From Idiomarina seosinensis_A (GTDB lineage Bacteria; Pseudomonadota; Gammaproteobacteria; Enterobacterales; Alteromonadaceae): a stretch of DNA of 64,000 bases. The stretch is from positions 62,001 through 126,000 of the forward strand of contig NZ_CP085211.1 in the NCBI RefSeq assembly GCF_044797955.1, in the 5' to 3' direction. Position 1 is the stretch's first letter, and each line of letters opens with the position of its first letter. Both the position numbers and the translations under genes were made by a program. The notes beneath the pieces were generated by a model. That model did no database searches. It was not told the DNA's origin and worked only from the letters and a program-made list of their open reading frames with translations. Shown here one piece after another: positions 46,609 to 53,618 of this stretch.

Positions 46609-46875
46609 ATGCGCAAATCACGATACACAGACAGTCAGATACTGGCGATATTGAAGCAGAACGAGAACGGTGTAGCCGTTCCAGACCTTTGCCGTGAACA
46701 CGGCATGAGCTCTGCTCAGTTTTATAAATGGCGCGCCAAGTTTGGCGGCATGGACGCATCCATGATGAAGCGTCTCAAAGAGCTTGAGGATGAAAATAAA
46801 CGCCTCAAGAAAATGTACGCCGAAGAGCGCATTAAAGCTGAGATCCGCAAGGAAGCCCTTGAGGGAAAGCTGTAA
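46609..46875 (+). CDS. IS3-family transposase OrfA
   Basis: 88 residues, behind AAAGGAG. A helix-turn-helix (ILAILKQNENGVAVPDLCREHGMS) is followed by a coiled coil (LKELEDENKRLKKMYAEERI). It is complete. The AAAATAAA/AAGAAAATG stretch near 46793-46815 may serve frameshifting to OrfB, whose frame continues as KPSQRKEMARAA. Confidence 0.9.
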   Translation: MRKSRYTDSQILAILKQNENGVAVPDLCREHGMSSAQFYKWRAKFGGMDASMMKRLKELEDENKRLKKMYAEERIKAEIRKEALEGKL

Positions 46876-46895
46876 AGCCATCTCAACGCAAAGAG

Positions 46896-47695
46896 ATGGC
46901 ACGTGCTGCCATTGAACGCCATGGTATCAGTATTCGCTTAGCCTGCATTTGCCTGGGAATTAGCGAAAGCTGCTATCATTATCAGTGCAAATTCAGCGAT
47001 GAGAACGCTGTGATCGCTGACTGGTTGCTACGCCTGACAGAGGCTCAGAAGCGCTGGGGATTCGGCTTATGTTTTTATCACCTACGCAACGTAAAGCGTT
47101 TCCCGTGGAATCATAAACGGGTATACCGTATTTATCGGGAGCTTGAACTTAACTTACGGATAAAACCGAAACGACGCATTAAACGGGATAAACCAGACGC
47201 ATTGAGCGTACCAACGGCCAAAAATCAGGTCTGGTCGATGGATTTTATGTCAGACAGCTTAGCTGATGGTCGTTCGTTACGAACATTTAATGTGATCGAC
47301 GATTACAATCGCGAAGGCTTAATCATTGAAGCGGATTTATCATTGCCTAGTGCACGTGTCATTCGAGCGTTAGAGCAGGTCATCGAATGGCGCGGCAAAC
47401 CCACAGCACTTCGGTGTGACAACGGCCAGAGTATATCTCGGCCGAGTTAACAAGTTGGGCAGAGAAGCAAAAAATAACGCTGCTTTATATCCAGCCCGGC
47501 AAGCCCACTCAGAATGCTTACATCGAACGTTTTAACCGAACAGTTCGTCATGAATGGCTGGATTTACACATGTTCGAGAGCGTTGAGCAGGCACAAAAAC
47601 TTGCTACTGAATGGCTTTGGATTTATAACAACGAAAGGCCGAATACGGCCATTGGCGGCATCCCGCCCAAATATTTAACGCAAGCGGTTCACTAA
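46896..47695 (+). pseudogene. IS3-family transposase OrfB with one-base deletion
   Basis: The frame reads cleanly through the DDE core (VWSMDFMSDSLADGR, first Asp; RCDNG, second Asp) to about 47424, then shifts and stops at 47450. The correct continuation is found in another frame: YISAELTSWAEKQ, QPGKPTQNAYIERFNRTVRHEW (third acidic residue) and a stop at 47695. Comparing the expected N-G-P-E-Y with AACGGCCAGAG shows one C missing. A sequencing error would look the same. Confidence 0.88.
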
Positions 47696-47714
47696 TTCTA
47701 CGAATAACTGCTGC

Positions 47715-47846
47715 TTAAAATGGGGGGATTACAATAGCCACTTGTTTATCATGCGAGCTGGCTTCAGTGCATATGCGATCAAGGAAGTTAATGAATTTAG
47801 ACTTCTCAAACTGGTTAACTGTAGATAGAACGTTGGATAGTTTCAT
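47715..47846 (-). pseudogene. N-terminal fragment of an unknown gene cut by the IS element
   Basis: Reverse-strand frame from ATG 47846 encodes MKLSNVLSTVNQFEKSKFIN and continues FLDRICTEASSHDKQVAI. It then enters the IS right end at 47733 and stops. AAGGA lies 11 bases before the ATG. Codon use and composition look genuine, not random. I cannot name the family. The matching 3' part was not found on the far side of the IS. Confidence 0.5.
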
Positions 47847-48144
47847 TTGGCGCCATTCCTTGGTTAGACTATTTTTTCACCAATTAAATTACTCCTTTAT
47901 AACAACTTTGCAACCTGGCGCCGGACAGAGAAGTGCGTAAATCGGATGAAATCCGCATGAATAGAAGCGCAAGGCGGCAAGACAGGTTCTCAGTATAAAA
48001 AGTATAAAGTTTCGTGAGTCACTTAATGTCCGTTGTACGCGAGAAGCGGAAGTTCCGCGCTTCCATCGCTCAAAAACTAAGTTTGTTGCGTCAGGTAAAT
48101 GTGTCGATTAATATCAGGCTTTACCAAACAAAGGAATAAAAAAA
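47847..48144. other. Non-coding stretch before the DsbB-like gene
   Basis: 298 bases with no supported ORF. A near-palindrome GAAGCGGAA/TTCCGCGCTTC lies at about 48042-48063. The promoter of the DsbB-like gene is expected here; AAAGGAA precedes its ATG. Confidence 0.35.
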
Positions 48145-48570
48145 ATGGATAAAGCTCTTGTAAGCTGGCTGTGGCGTCACCGCATAGCTGTAGGCATTAC
48201 TGCTATTATTATTTCCGTAGTGACCTGGACATTAGAATTAACTGACTTAGTTTATGTATGCCCGTATTGTCGAGCACAGAGAACTATTATTGGGTTATTA
48301 GGCTTAGCTCTGCTGCTGCCGAACCCACGCAACTACATTAACTTGTATTTTTCTAGTATTTTGGCTGTATTTGGCCTATTTGTTGCGTCATATCAGCACT
48401 TTGCAGGCTGGAAAAAAATAATGTTTGGCGAGTTTGTGTGGGGCGAGCACTGGTATATTAACTCTTGGTTATTGTCTGGGTTTGCAATTTTTATTATTTC
48501 GGCGCTTATCTTACTTATTTGGACCGTGCCACATAAAACGCCAGGCCATGTTCAATCTAACAACCAATAA
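48145..48570 (+). CDS. DsbB-like four-helix membrane protein with a single CXXC
   Basis: 141 residues with four hydrophobic helices (~14-34, 47-63, 68-84, 108-128). The segment WTLELTDLVYVCPYCRAQRT at the end of helix 1 parallels the DsbB stretch with the quinone-proximal CxxC and the following Arg. DsbB has a second cysteine pair in its other periplasmic loop; here that loop (AGWKKIMFGEFVWGEHWY) has none. It may be a quinone-linked thiol oxidoreductase of a reduced type or a non-catalytic relative. AAAGGAA gives a good ribosome binding site. No DsbA partner is nearby. Confidence 0.6.
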   Translation: MDKALVSWLWRHRIAVGITAIIISVVTWTLELTDLVYVCPYCRAQRTIIGLLGLALLLPNPRNYINLYFSSILAVFGLFVASYQHFAGWKKIMFGEFVWGEHWYINSWLLSGFAIFIISALILLIWTVPHKTPGHVQSNNQ

Positions 48571-48678
48571 TCACTGAGTCATACTTCGCCCAAAGTGTGA
48601 ACTTTCGCGTAGCATGAACCATAAAGGTCTTAATTTACGTAACTAAAAGCTGTTTTTTGACGAATAAAGACTTACCTA

Positions 48679-49326
48679 ATGCTGAATTTAGACTTTTCTA
48701 AACGTGTAGTTATTGAAACGGCAAAACAAGAGTGGATAGACAGTCCTGCTTCTGGTGTGCGCCGTAAATTATTGGAGCGCGAAGAGGCGGAGGGTGGCCG
48801 AGCGACCAGCATCGTTGAGTATAAGCCCGGCGCTTCCTTTAAAACTCATGAACATCCACTGGGTGAGGAAATACTGGTGCTTGAAGGCGTCTTTTCTGAC
48901 GAAAACGGCAATTACCCGGCTGGTACTTATATCCGAAATCCTCCCGGAAGCTCGCACGCGCCGTTCAGCAAAGACGGCTGTAAGTTATTCGTCAAGTTGC
49001 ACCAGTTTCAGCAAGACGATACAAAAACAGTGCGTATTAACACTAATGATGCTGAGTGGCTGCCTGGTCAAGGCGGGCTGCAAGTTATGCCACTACATAG
49101 CCATGGAACTGAGCATGTTGCATTAGTCAAGTGGCCAGCTAATGAAGTGTTCAAACCTCACCGCCACATGGGCGGCGAAGAAATATTAGTGTTATCTGGC
49201 GAATTTTGTGACGAGTACGGCCGTTACCCGAAGGATACCTGGATGCGAAGCCCGCACATGAGTGTACATCACCCCTTTGTTGACGAACAAACGGTTATAT
49301 GGGTTAAGACAGGACATTTAGAGTAG
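48679..49326 (+). CDS. Double-cupin ChrR-like protein
   Basis: 215 residues containing two ChrR-type cupin domains in tandem. Domain 1 has metal ligands His57, His59, Glu63 and His93 (HEHPLGEE...SSHAPF). Domain 2 has His161, His163, Glu167 and His197/198 (HRHMGGEE...SVHHPF). No N-terminal zinc-binding anti-sigma domain is present, so it is not itself an anti-sigma factor; it is probably a metal-dependent oxygenase or isomerase, or a sensor. The ribosome binding site is weak. It lies 108 bases after the DsbB-like gene in the same direction. Confidence 0.85.
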   Translation: MLNLDFSKRVVIETAKQEWIDSPASGVRRKLLEREEAEGGRATSIVEYKPGASFKTHEHPLGEEILVLEGVFSDENGNYPAGTYIRNPPGSSHAPFSKDGCKLFVKLHQFQQDDTKTVRINTNDAEWLPGQGGLQVMPLHSHGTEHVALVKWPANEVFKPHRHMGGEEILVLSGEFCDEYGRYPKDTWMRSPHMSVHHPFVDEQTVIWVKTGHLE

Positions 49327-49419
49327 TAGTCTGGCTCAATGATTAAGGTATATCCTGGGCCGTTTCTGGCCGCTCTTGGCGGCCAAGGTTGCGTTAAAAT
49401 GCATGCGTTTGCTAGCCAC

Positions 49420-49644
49420 TCACCGTATCTCAGCTTCTGATTTTGACAACCTTTTTGAGATAAGAAAGAAAGCTAAGGAGGCAACCCATATCATAAAGTA
49501 TGCGAATTGATTGCTTAACGTTATCAGCATCTGAAACTCTCCACCGCGAACTATACCAGTCGTGTGGTAAGCGATAGTTACTCCTTGATAAAGAAGTGCA
49601 ATTGACGTCAAAATCAAAAAAACGGTAGCAACTTTATTAAGCAT
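49420..49644 (-). CDS. Small two-helix membrane protein
   Basis: 74 residues with two hydrophobic helices (LNKVATVFLILTSIALLYQG and FAYFMIWVASLAFFLIS) and a charged tail (KRLSKSEAEIR). AAGGAAAAT is placed correctly before the ATG, which supports a real gene. No family recognised. It is convergent with the cupin gene across about 90 bases. Confidence 0.6.
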   Translation of the reverse strand: MLNKVATVFLILTSIALLYQGVTIAYHTTGIVRGGEFQMLITLSNQFAYFMIWVASLAFFLISKRLSKSEAEIR

Positions 49645-49720
49645 TTATTTTCCTTTTTTCTTTTATGATTTCAGTTACCTTTTTACCACAAAAGGGGTCG
49701 GAAAGTCATAGGCCTTACCA

Positions 49721-49751
49721 AATAACTGCTGCTTAAAGCGGGGGGATTACA
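49721..49751. repeat. Solo right-end repeat of the IS3-family element
   Basis: 31 bases (AATAACTGCTGCTTAAA--GGGGGGATTACA) match the right end of the IS at 47703-47733 at all but two positions and in the same orientation. No transposase sequence accompanies it. It stands 11 bases before yqaA. Confidence 0.85.
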
Positions 49752-49761
49752 CTCTGTTCCT

Positions 49762-50178
49762 ATGTACTTAAGTATATTTCTGACGGCGTTTCTGGCCGCC
49801 ACAATACTGCCGGCTCAATCTGAGTTTGTGGTAGTGGCTGCCCAACGGATGGAATACGATGTTTGGATAATTTGGTGGCTGGCTTCAATCGGCAATACGC
49901 TGGGGTCAGTCGTGAACTATCTTTTGGGTCGTTTTTTGGTGAAGTATCAGGATCGCCGTTGGTTCCCTTTTAAACCGGCATCCCTGGCCCGTGGTCATCG
50001 CTGGTTCGAACGCTTCGGTAAGTGGTCATTGCTGATGGCCTGGGCTCCGTTCATTGGCGACCCTCTCACCTTTATCGCTGGAATGCTGCGATTAAGCTTC
50101 TGGCAGTTTTTAACGCTGGTTTTTATTAGTAAATCTGGCCGCTACGCTATTTTAATAGGTATCACACAGCTGTTTTAA
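49762..50178 (+). CDS. yqaA: YqaA-family DedA-like membrane protein
   Basis: 138 residues with four or more hydrophobic segments. Family hallmarks are FLAATILPAQSE, NTLGSVVNYLLGRF, WAPFIGDPLTFIAGMLRLSFWQF and SKSGRYAIL. It belongs to the VTT/DedA-like inner membrane proteins implicated in lipid handling; the role of YqaA itself is unclear. The N-terminus is about five residues shorter than E. coli YqaA, there is no Shine-Dalgarno, and an IS end lies just upstream. The native start may therefore have been replaced. Confidence 0.88.
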   Translation: MYLSIFLTAFLAATILPAQSEFVVVAAQRMEYDVWIIWWLASIGNTLGSVVNYLLGRFLVKYQDRRWFPFKPASLARGHRWFERFGKWSLLMAWAPFIGDPLTFIAGMLRLSFWQFLTLVFISKSGRYAILIGITQLF

Positions 50179-50208
50179 ACTGAATCGCCAGTGATTTGCT
50201 GCCGAATC

Positions 50209-50238
50209 AGTGAGCACCTGTTACGGTGCTCACTTTTT
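50209..50238 (+). terminator. Intrinsic terminator after yqaA
   Basis: A perfect 10-bp stem AGTGAGCACC/GGTGCTCACT with a 6-base loop and five T following. It sits between convergent yqaA and the tricorn protease gene. Confidence 0.88.
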
Positions 50239-50269
50239 ATTGACTTAGTGTAACTGCTAATCAAACGCT

Positions 50270-53200
50270 CTATAGTGACTTTAATAGTTCGTTAACAGCA
50301 CGTTTTAACTGCGGATCCACATTTTTGGCTTTGTACGCCGGTGGATTAAACACCTCAATGTCAGGCTGCGCTGGTGTAAAGTCCATGTTGGCATCAGAGT
50401 CTTTTACCCACCAGCCTCTAAACGGCATTCTTACAATCGACCCATCGACAAGACTTTGTGCGCCAGTGCTGATTACCGCACCAAAGGTTGGACGGCCAAC
50501 CAACTTACCAATACCTAACGCTTTATAAGCATGAGAGAAGATTTCAGCATTTGAATAGCTGTTTTCGTTACTCATGGCAATTGACGGTTTAGTCCAGGCC
50601 GACAGTGGTAAACGCTCAGAGTACGGGTATTCATTGCGGAACTTTTTCTGATCTTTTTTCAGATCATTTGTTGCACCACGAGGAATAGTGTAAGCATGCT
50701 GTTCAACGTTTAATACGGCCATCAGGTAGTCTGTTGTCCAGCCACCACCGTTATAGCGAACATCAATGACAATCCCGTCTTTACCGTAACCTGCTGCCAT
50801 TAGCTCACGCTCAAAGCGTTCAAAGCTAGTCCAGTTCATGCCTCGAATATGCAAGTAACCTAAGCGGCCATTTGAGTATTCTTCAGTCAGGGCGCGACGA
50901 GTTTCGACCCAATTGTCGTACTTTTCGTCACTTAAACTGGTCGTTGGCCATAGCACCAACTCGGTTTCTTCATTCGCGCGCTTCACTGTGAGCAAAACAG
51001 GCTGGTTGGCCTGACCGATCAATAACTCATAGAAGTTTGCGTCTTTAACCGATTGTTGGTTTACATGAGTGATTACATCATTTACTTGCAAGCGGCTTTC
51101 ATCACGTGCTGCCGGGCTGTTGTTTAACACAGAGGCAACGGTTAATCCTTCAGCGACGGGTAAAACTTCAACACCGACTAAACTCGTTTGAGTTTTTTGC
51201 GTTTGCTTTTGGTTTTCACCGCGGTACAGACCCATATGACTTGCGTTTACCTGGCCCAGCATCAAGTTAAAGACGTACTGGAAGTCCTCTTTTGTTGACG
51301 CTTTTAGCGCTAAAGGACGATACTTCTCTTTTAGTTCCTGCCAGTCATTACCATGAAACTTAGGATCGTAAAACCCGGTATTAAGCGCCTGCCATGCTTC
51401 ATCAAAAATTTGAGCGCGCTCAGCCATATGTTCAATGCTTTGCTGAGATACCGTAGACAAGGTTTCAGGCTCATCTTTTTTGGTGTCCACCTTAACTAGG
51501 GTGCCTTTGCCTGTCAGCGCAAACAAGTGCTTACCGTCATTGCTCAGGGATAAGCTACGAGGACGTTTGTCACCGTTAATGACAAGCTCCTTGTCCTCTC
51601 CGTTCCACTTAATCTTGAACAGGTTTCGGTCCGCCTTAAAGTTCTGACGACCCGCGCCACCAATGGTGTAATAAACATGATCACCTTTTTTATCAAACGC
51701 TAACCCAGATTCATTACCGGCAAAACGAGTTACCTGAACCAGTCGTTGATAAATGCCATCTAAGTCAATTTGGATTGCTTCAACTTCTTTTTCTGTCGCT
51801 TCTGGCTTTTCTTCATCGTCCGTAGCGTCATCAGCTGTGGCGACTTTAGTTGGTTCAGCCGCAGGTGTGTCATCAAACTCATCACGCTTCCACTCTTCTT
51901 TGGAGCGCTGCCAGTCACTCTCTTTTAACCAGGCAAACCAAATATCGTAGTCGCCATTGTTACGCATGGAGCTAAAACCAAGCTTGCTGCCATCGGGTGA
52001 CCAAACTGGGCTGTAATCCCCCCTGGGGTGCATACTGACATTAACTGGCTGTTGCGAGTTATCTGCTGCATGGATAAAGATTTCGCTGTTAAACGACAAA
52101 TCAGACTTAGCATAAGCTAACCACTTGCTGTCTGGTGACCAGCTCACACCACTAGGTGTCGCCCAACCGTCTAATAAAATTGTCTCGTTTGTTAATGATT
52201 GATCTTCTGACACCTCAGCAACAATTAGCTTTCCGCGCCCTTGTTGGTATGCAACTTTTTTGGCATCAGGAGAGACCACGGGCTGGCGCTCTTGCTCTTC
52301 AGTGCGTGTCACCGGTGTTATCGAATGCTTCAGCGACTTGAATAAGTTAGACTCATCCGAATCAGTCGAGGTCAAAGCAAAAATATCGTTTTGGCCGTCA
52401 CGGTCAGAAACAAATAGCAAAGTATTATCGTCTAACCAGGTAACGTCTCTGTCTCTTGCAGCACCCGTTGTTAATCTAACCGAACGCTTATCCTCTTTGT
52501 CGTTCCGCTTGACAAACAAATCGCCACGCACCGCATAAGCGATCAAGTTACCGTTAGGTGACACACTGTATTCATCGAGCGAGTCTGTAGTCGACTTGTT
52601 TGTTACAGGATCAAAACGAAAATCGGTAGGAATTGACAGATCGAGTGACTTGCTTTGACCGCCCGCAATCAATGTGACTTTATCAGCAGCTTGATATACC
52701 AGGCTGTTTGCTTGGTTATCAATGCTAAAATGCTCAACACCAAATTCGCGCTCGTCGGTGATCTGCTTAGCTTTTTTCGAGCCTAGCTTTTGCTTAAATA
52801 CGTTGTATTTACCGGCCCGAGAAGAGACAAAGTACAGCTCATTATTGCCTGACCACTGAGGCATAAAGTCATTGCCGTCAAAATCCGTTAACTGCTCGTA
52901 TTCGTCCGTTTCTGTGTCGTAAATCCAGATGTTACGATTTGCCGGGCCACGGTAGTCTTCACGTGAAATTCGGCAAGTGCCTCGTACAAAGGCAATTTTT
53001 TTGCCATCAGGTGATACAACGGCATCAAAGCCCAGGGCATCCATAAAACGAAACTCTGTTGCATCCCCTGTCGGCGCAACACTATAAACCTCCCATTCGC
53101 GCTCAACTTCAGCGTACAAACGGCGAGTATTAAATAGTACCTGGTTATCGTCATTAAACCCTAAAATGCGATCCGGAGCACTGTGATAGGTCAGGCGATC

Positions 53201-53506
53201 CGGGCGACCGCCCCGGCTTGGCATAACAAACACGTCATCATTACCAAAACGGTCACTGCTGAATGCGATAGAGTCGCCGTCCTTTGACCACTTTGGCGAG
53301 TGCTCATAACCTTCATGAATGGTTAAACGGTTTGGATTAGTACCAGAAGTCGACATCGTCCAAATGTCGCCCTGATAACTAAATGCAATTTGAGTTCCGT
53401 CAGGGCTAATTTCGGGCTGCATAATCAAAGGACGTTCTGAGGAATCACCTGACGCAGAGGCGCCTACTGCCACAGAAACTAGTAGGCTTGTAACCAGTCG
53501 TTTCAT
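50270..53506 (-). CDS. Tricorn-like S41 protease, exported
   Basis: 1078 residues with a signal peptide (MKRLVTSLLVSVAVGASASG). The first ~650 residues are beta-propeller repeats (EISPDGTQIAF, KWSKDGDSIAF, SWSPDSKWLAY, VWSPDGSKLGF). A helical core domain, a PDZ domain (~765-850, GVEVLPVAEGLTVASVL) and the S41 protease follow. The latter has the GIVIDVRYNGGGWT motif and the likely nucleophile Ser985 in NSYSNAEIF. It should degrade oligopeptides in the periplasm. An acidic low-complexity insert (TADDATDDEEKPEATEKE) lies near residues 560-580. Confidence 0.93.
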   Translation of the reverse strand: MKRLVTSLLVSVAVGASASGDSSERPLIMQPEISPDGTQIAFSYQGDIWTMSTSGTNPNRLTIHEGYEHSPKWSKDGDSIAFSSDRFGNDDVFVMPSRGGRPDRLTYHSAPDRILGFNDDNQVLFNTRRLYAEVEREWEVYSVAPTGDATEFRFMDALGFDAVVSPDGKKIAFVRGTCRISREDYRGPANRNIWIYDTETDEYEQLTDFDGNDFMPQWSGNNELYFVSSRAGKYNVFKQKLGSKKAKQITDEREFGVEHFSIDNQANSLVYQAADKVTLIAGGQSKSLDLSIPTDFRFDPVTNKSTTDSLDEYSVSPNGNLIAYAVRGDLFVKRNDKEDKRSVRLTTGAARDRDVTWLDDNTLLFVSDRDGQNDIFALTSTDSDESNLFKSLKHSITPVTRTEEQERQPVVSPDAKKVAYQQGRGKLIVAEVSEDQSLTNETILLDGWATPSGVSWSPDSKWLAYAKSDLSFNSEIFIHAADNSQQPVNVSMHPRGDYSPVWSPDGSKLGFSSMRNNGDYDIWFAWLKESDWQRSKEEWKRDEFDDTPAAEPTKVATADDATDDEEKPEATEKEVEAIQIDLDGIYQRLVQVTRFAGNESGLAFDKKGDHVYYTIGGAGRQNFKADRNLFKIKWNGEDKELVINGDKRPRSLSLSNDGKHLFALTGKGTLVKVDTKKDEPETLSTVSQQSIEHMAERAQIFDEAWQALNTGFYDPKFHGNDWQELKEKYRPLALKASTKEDFQYVFNLMLGQVNASHMGLYRGENQKQTQKTQTSLVGVEVLPVAEGLTVASVLNNSPAARDESRLQVNDVITHVNQQSVKDANFYELLIGQANQPVLLTVKRANEETELVLWPTTSLSDEKYDNWVETRRALTEEYSNGRLGYLHIRGMNWTSFERFERELMAAGYGKDGIVIDVRYNGGGWTTDYLMAVLNVEQHAYTIPRGATNDLKKDQKKFRNEYPYSERLPLSAWTKPSIAMSNENSYSNAEIFSHAYKALGIGKLVGRPTFGAVISTGAQSLVDGSIVRMPFRGWWVKDSDANMDFTPAQPDIEVFNPPAYKAKNVDPQLKRAVNELLKSL

Positions 53507-53618
53507 ATCTTAATTGCCTATTTAAGTTAAAGTCGTTAGTAGCATATTATATTTCCCTTATATATGTTGCCTATCACCTTATTTTTATCGTGGTTATTGC
53601 ATTTTCCATCGCAAAAAG

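Larger units (their letters stand above)
46538..47733 (+). mobile_element. IS3-family insertion sequence (IS407-like), transposase frameshifted
   Basis: About 1196 bases. The inverted repeats begin TGTAATCCCCCC at both ends and share a further GCAGTTATT-GTAGAA block 11-12 bases inside. It encodes OrfA and a broken OrfB. No short target duplication is visible (CTTT on the left, ATAG on the right), which suggests that flanking DNA was lost or rearranged after insertion. Confidence 0.9.

Noticed and set aside
49367..49385. Hairpin TGGCCGC/GCGGCCA between the convergent cupin and small membrane genes
   Set aside because: The stem is good but there is no T-run on either strand, so I do not call it an intrinsic terminator.
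49680..49705. ACAAAAGGGGTCGGAAAG motif resembling sequence next to REP-associated transposases
   Set aside because: Only a short resemblance from memory; no transposase and no paired copy in the window.
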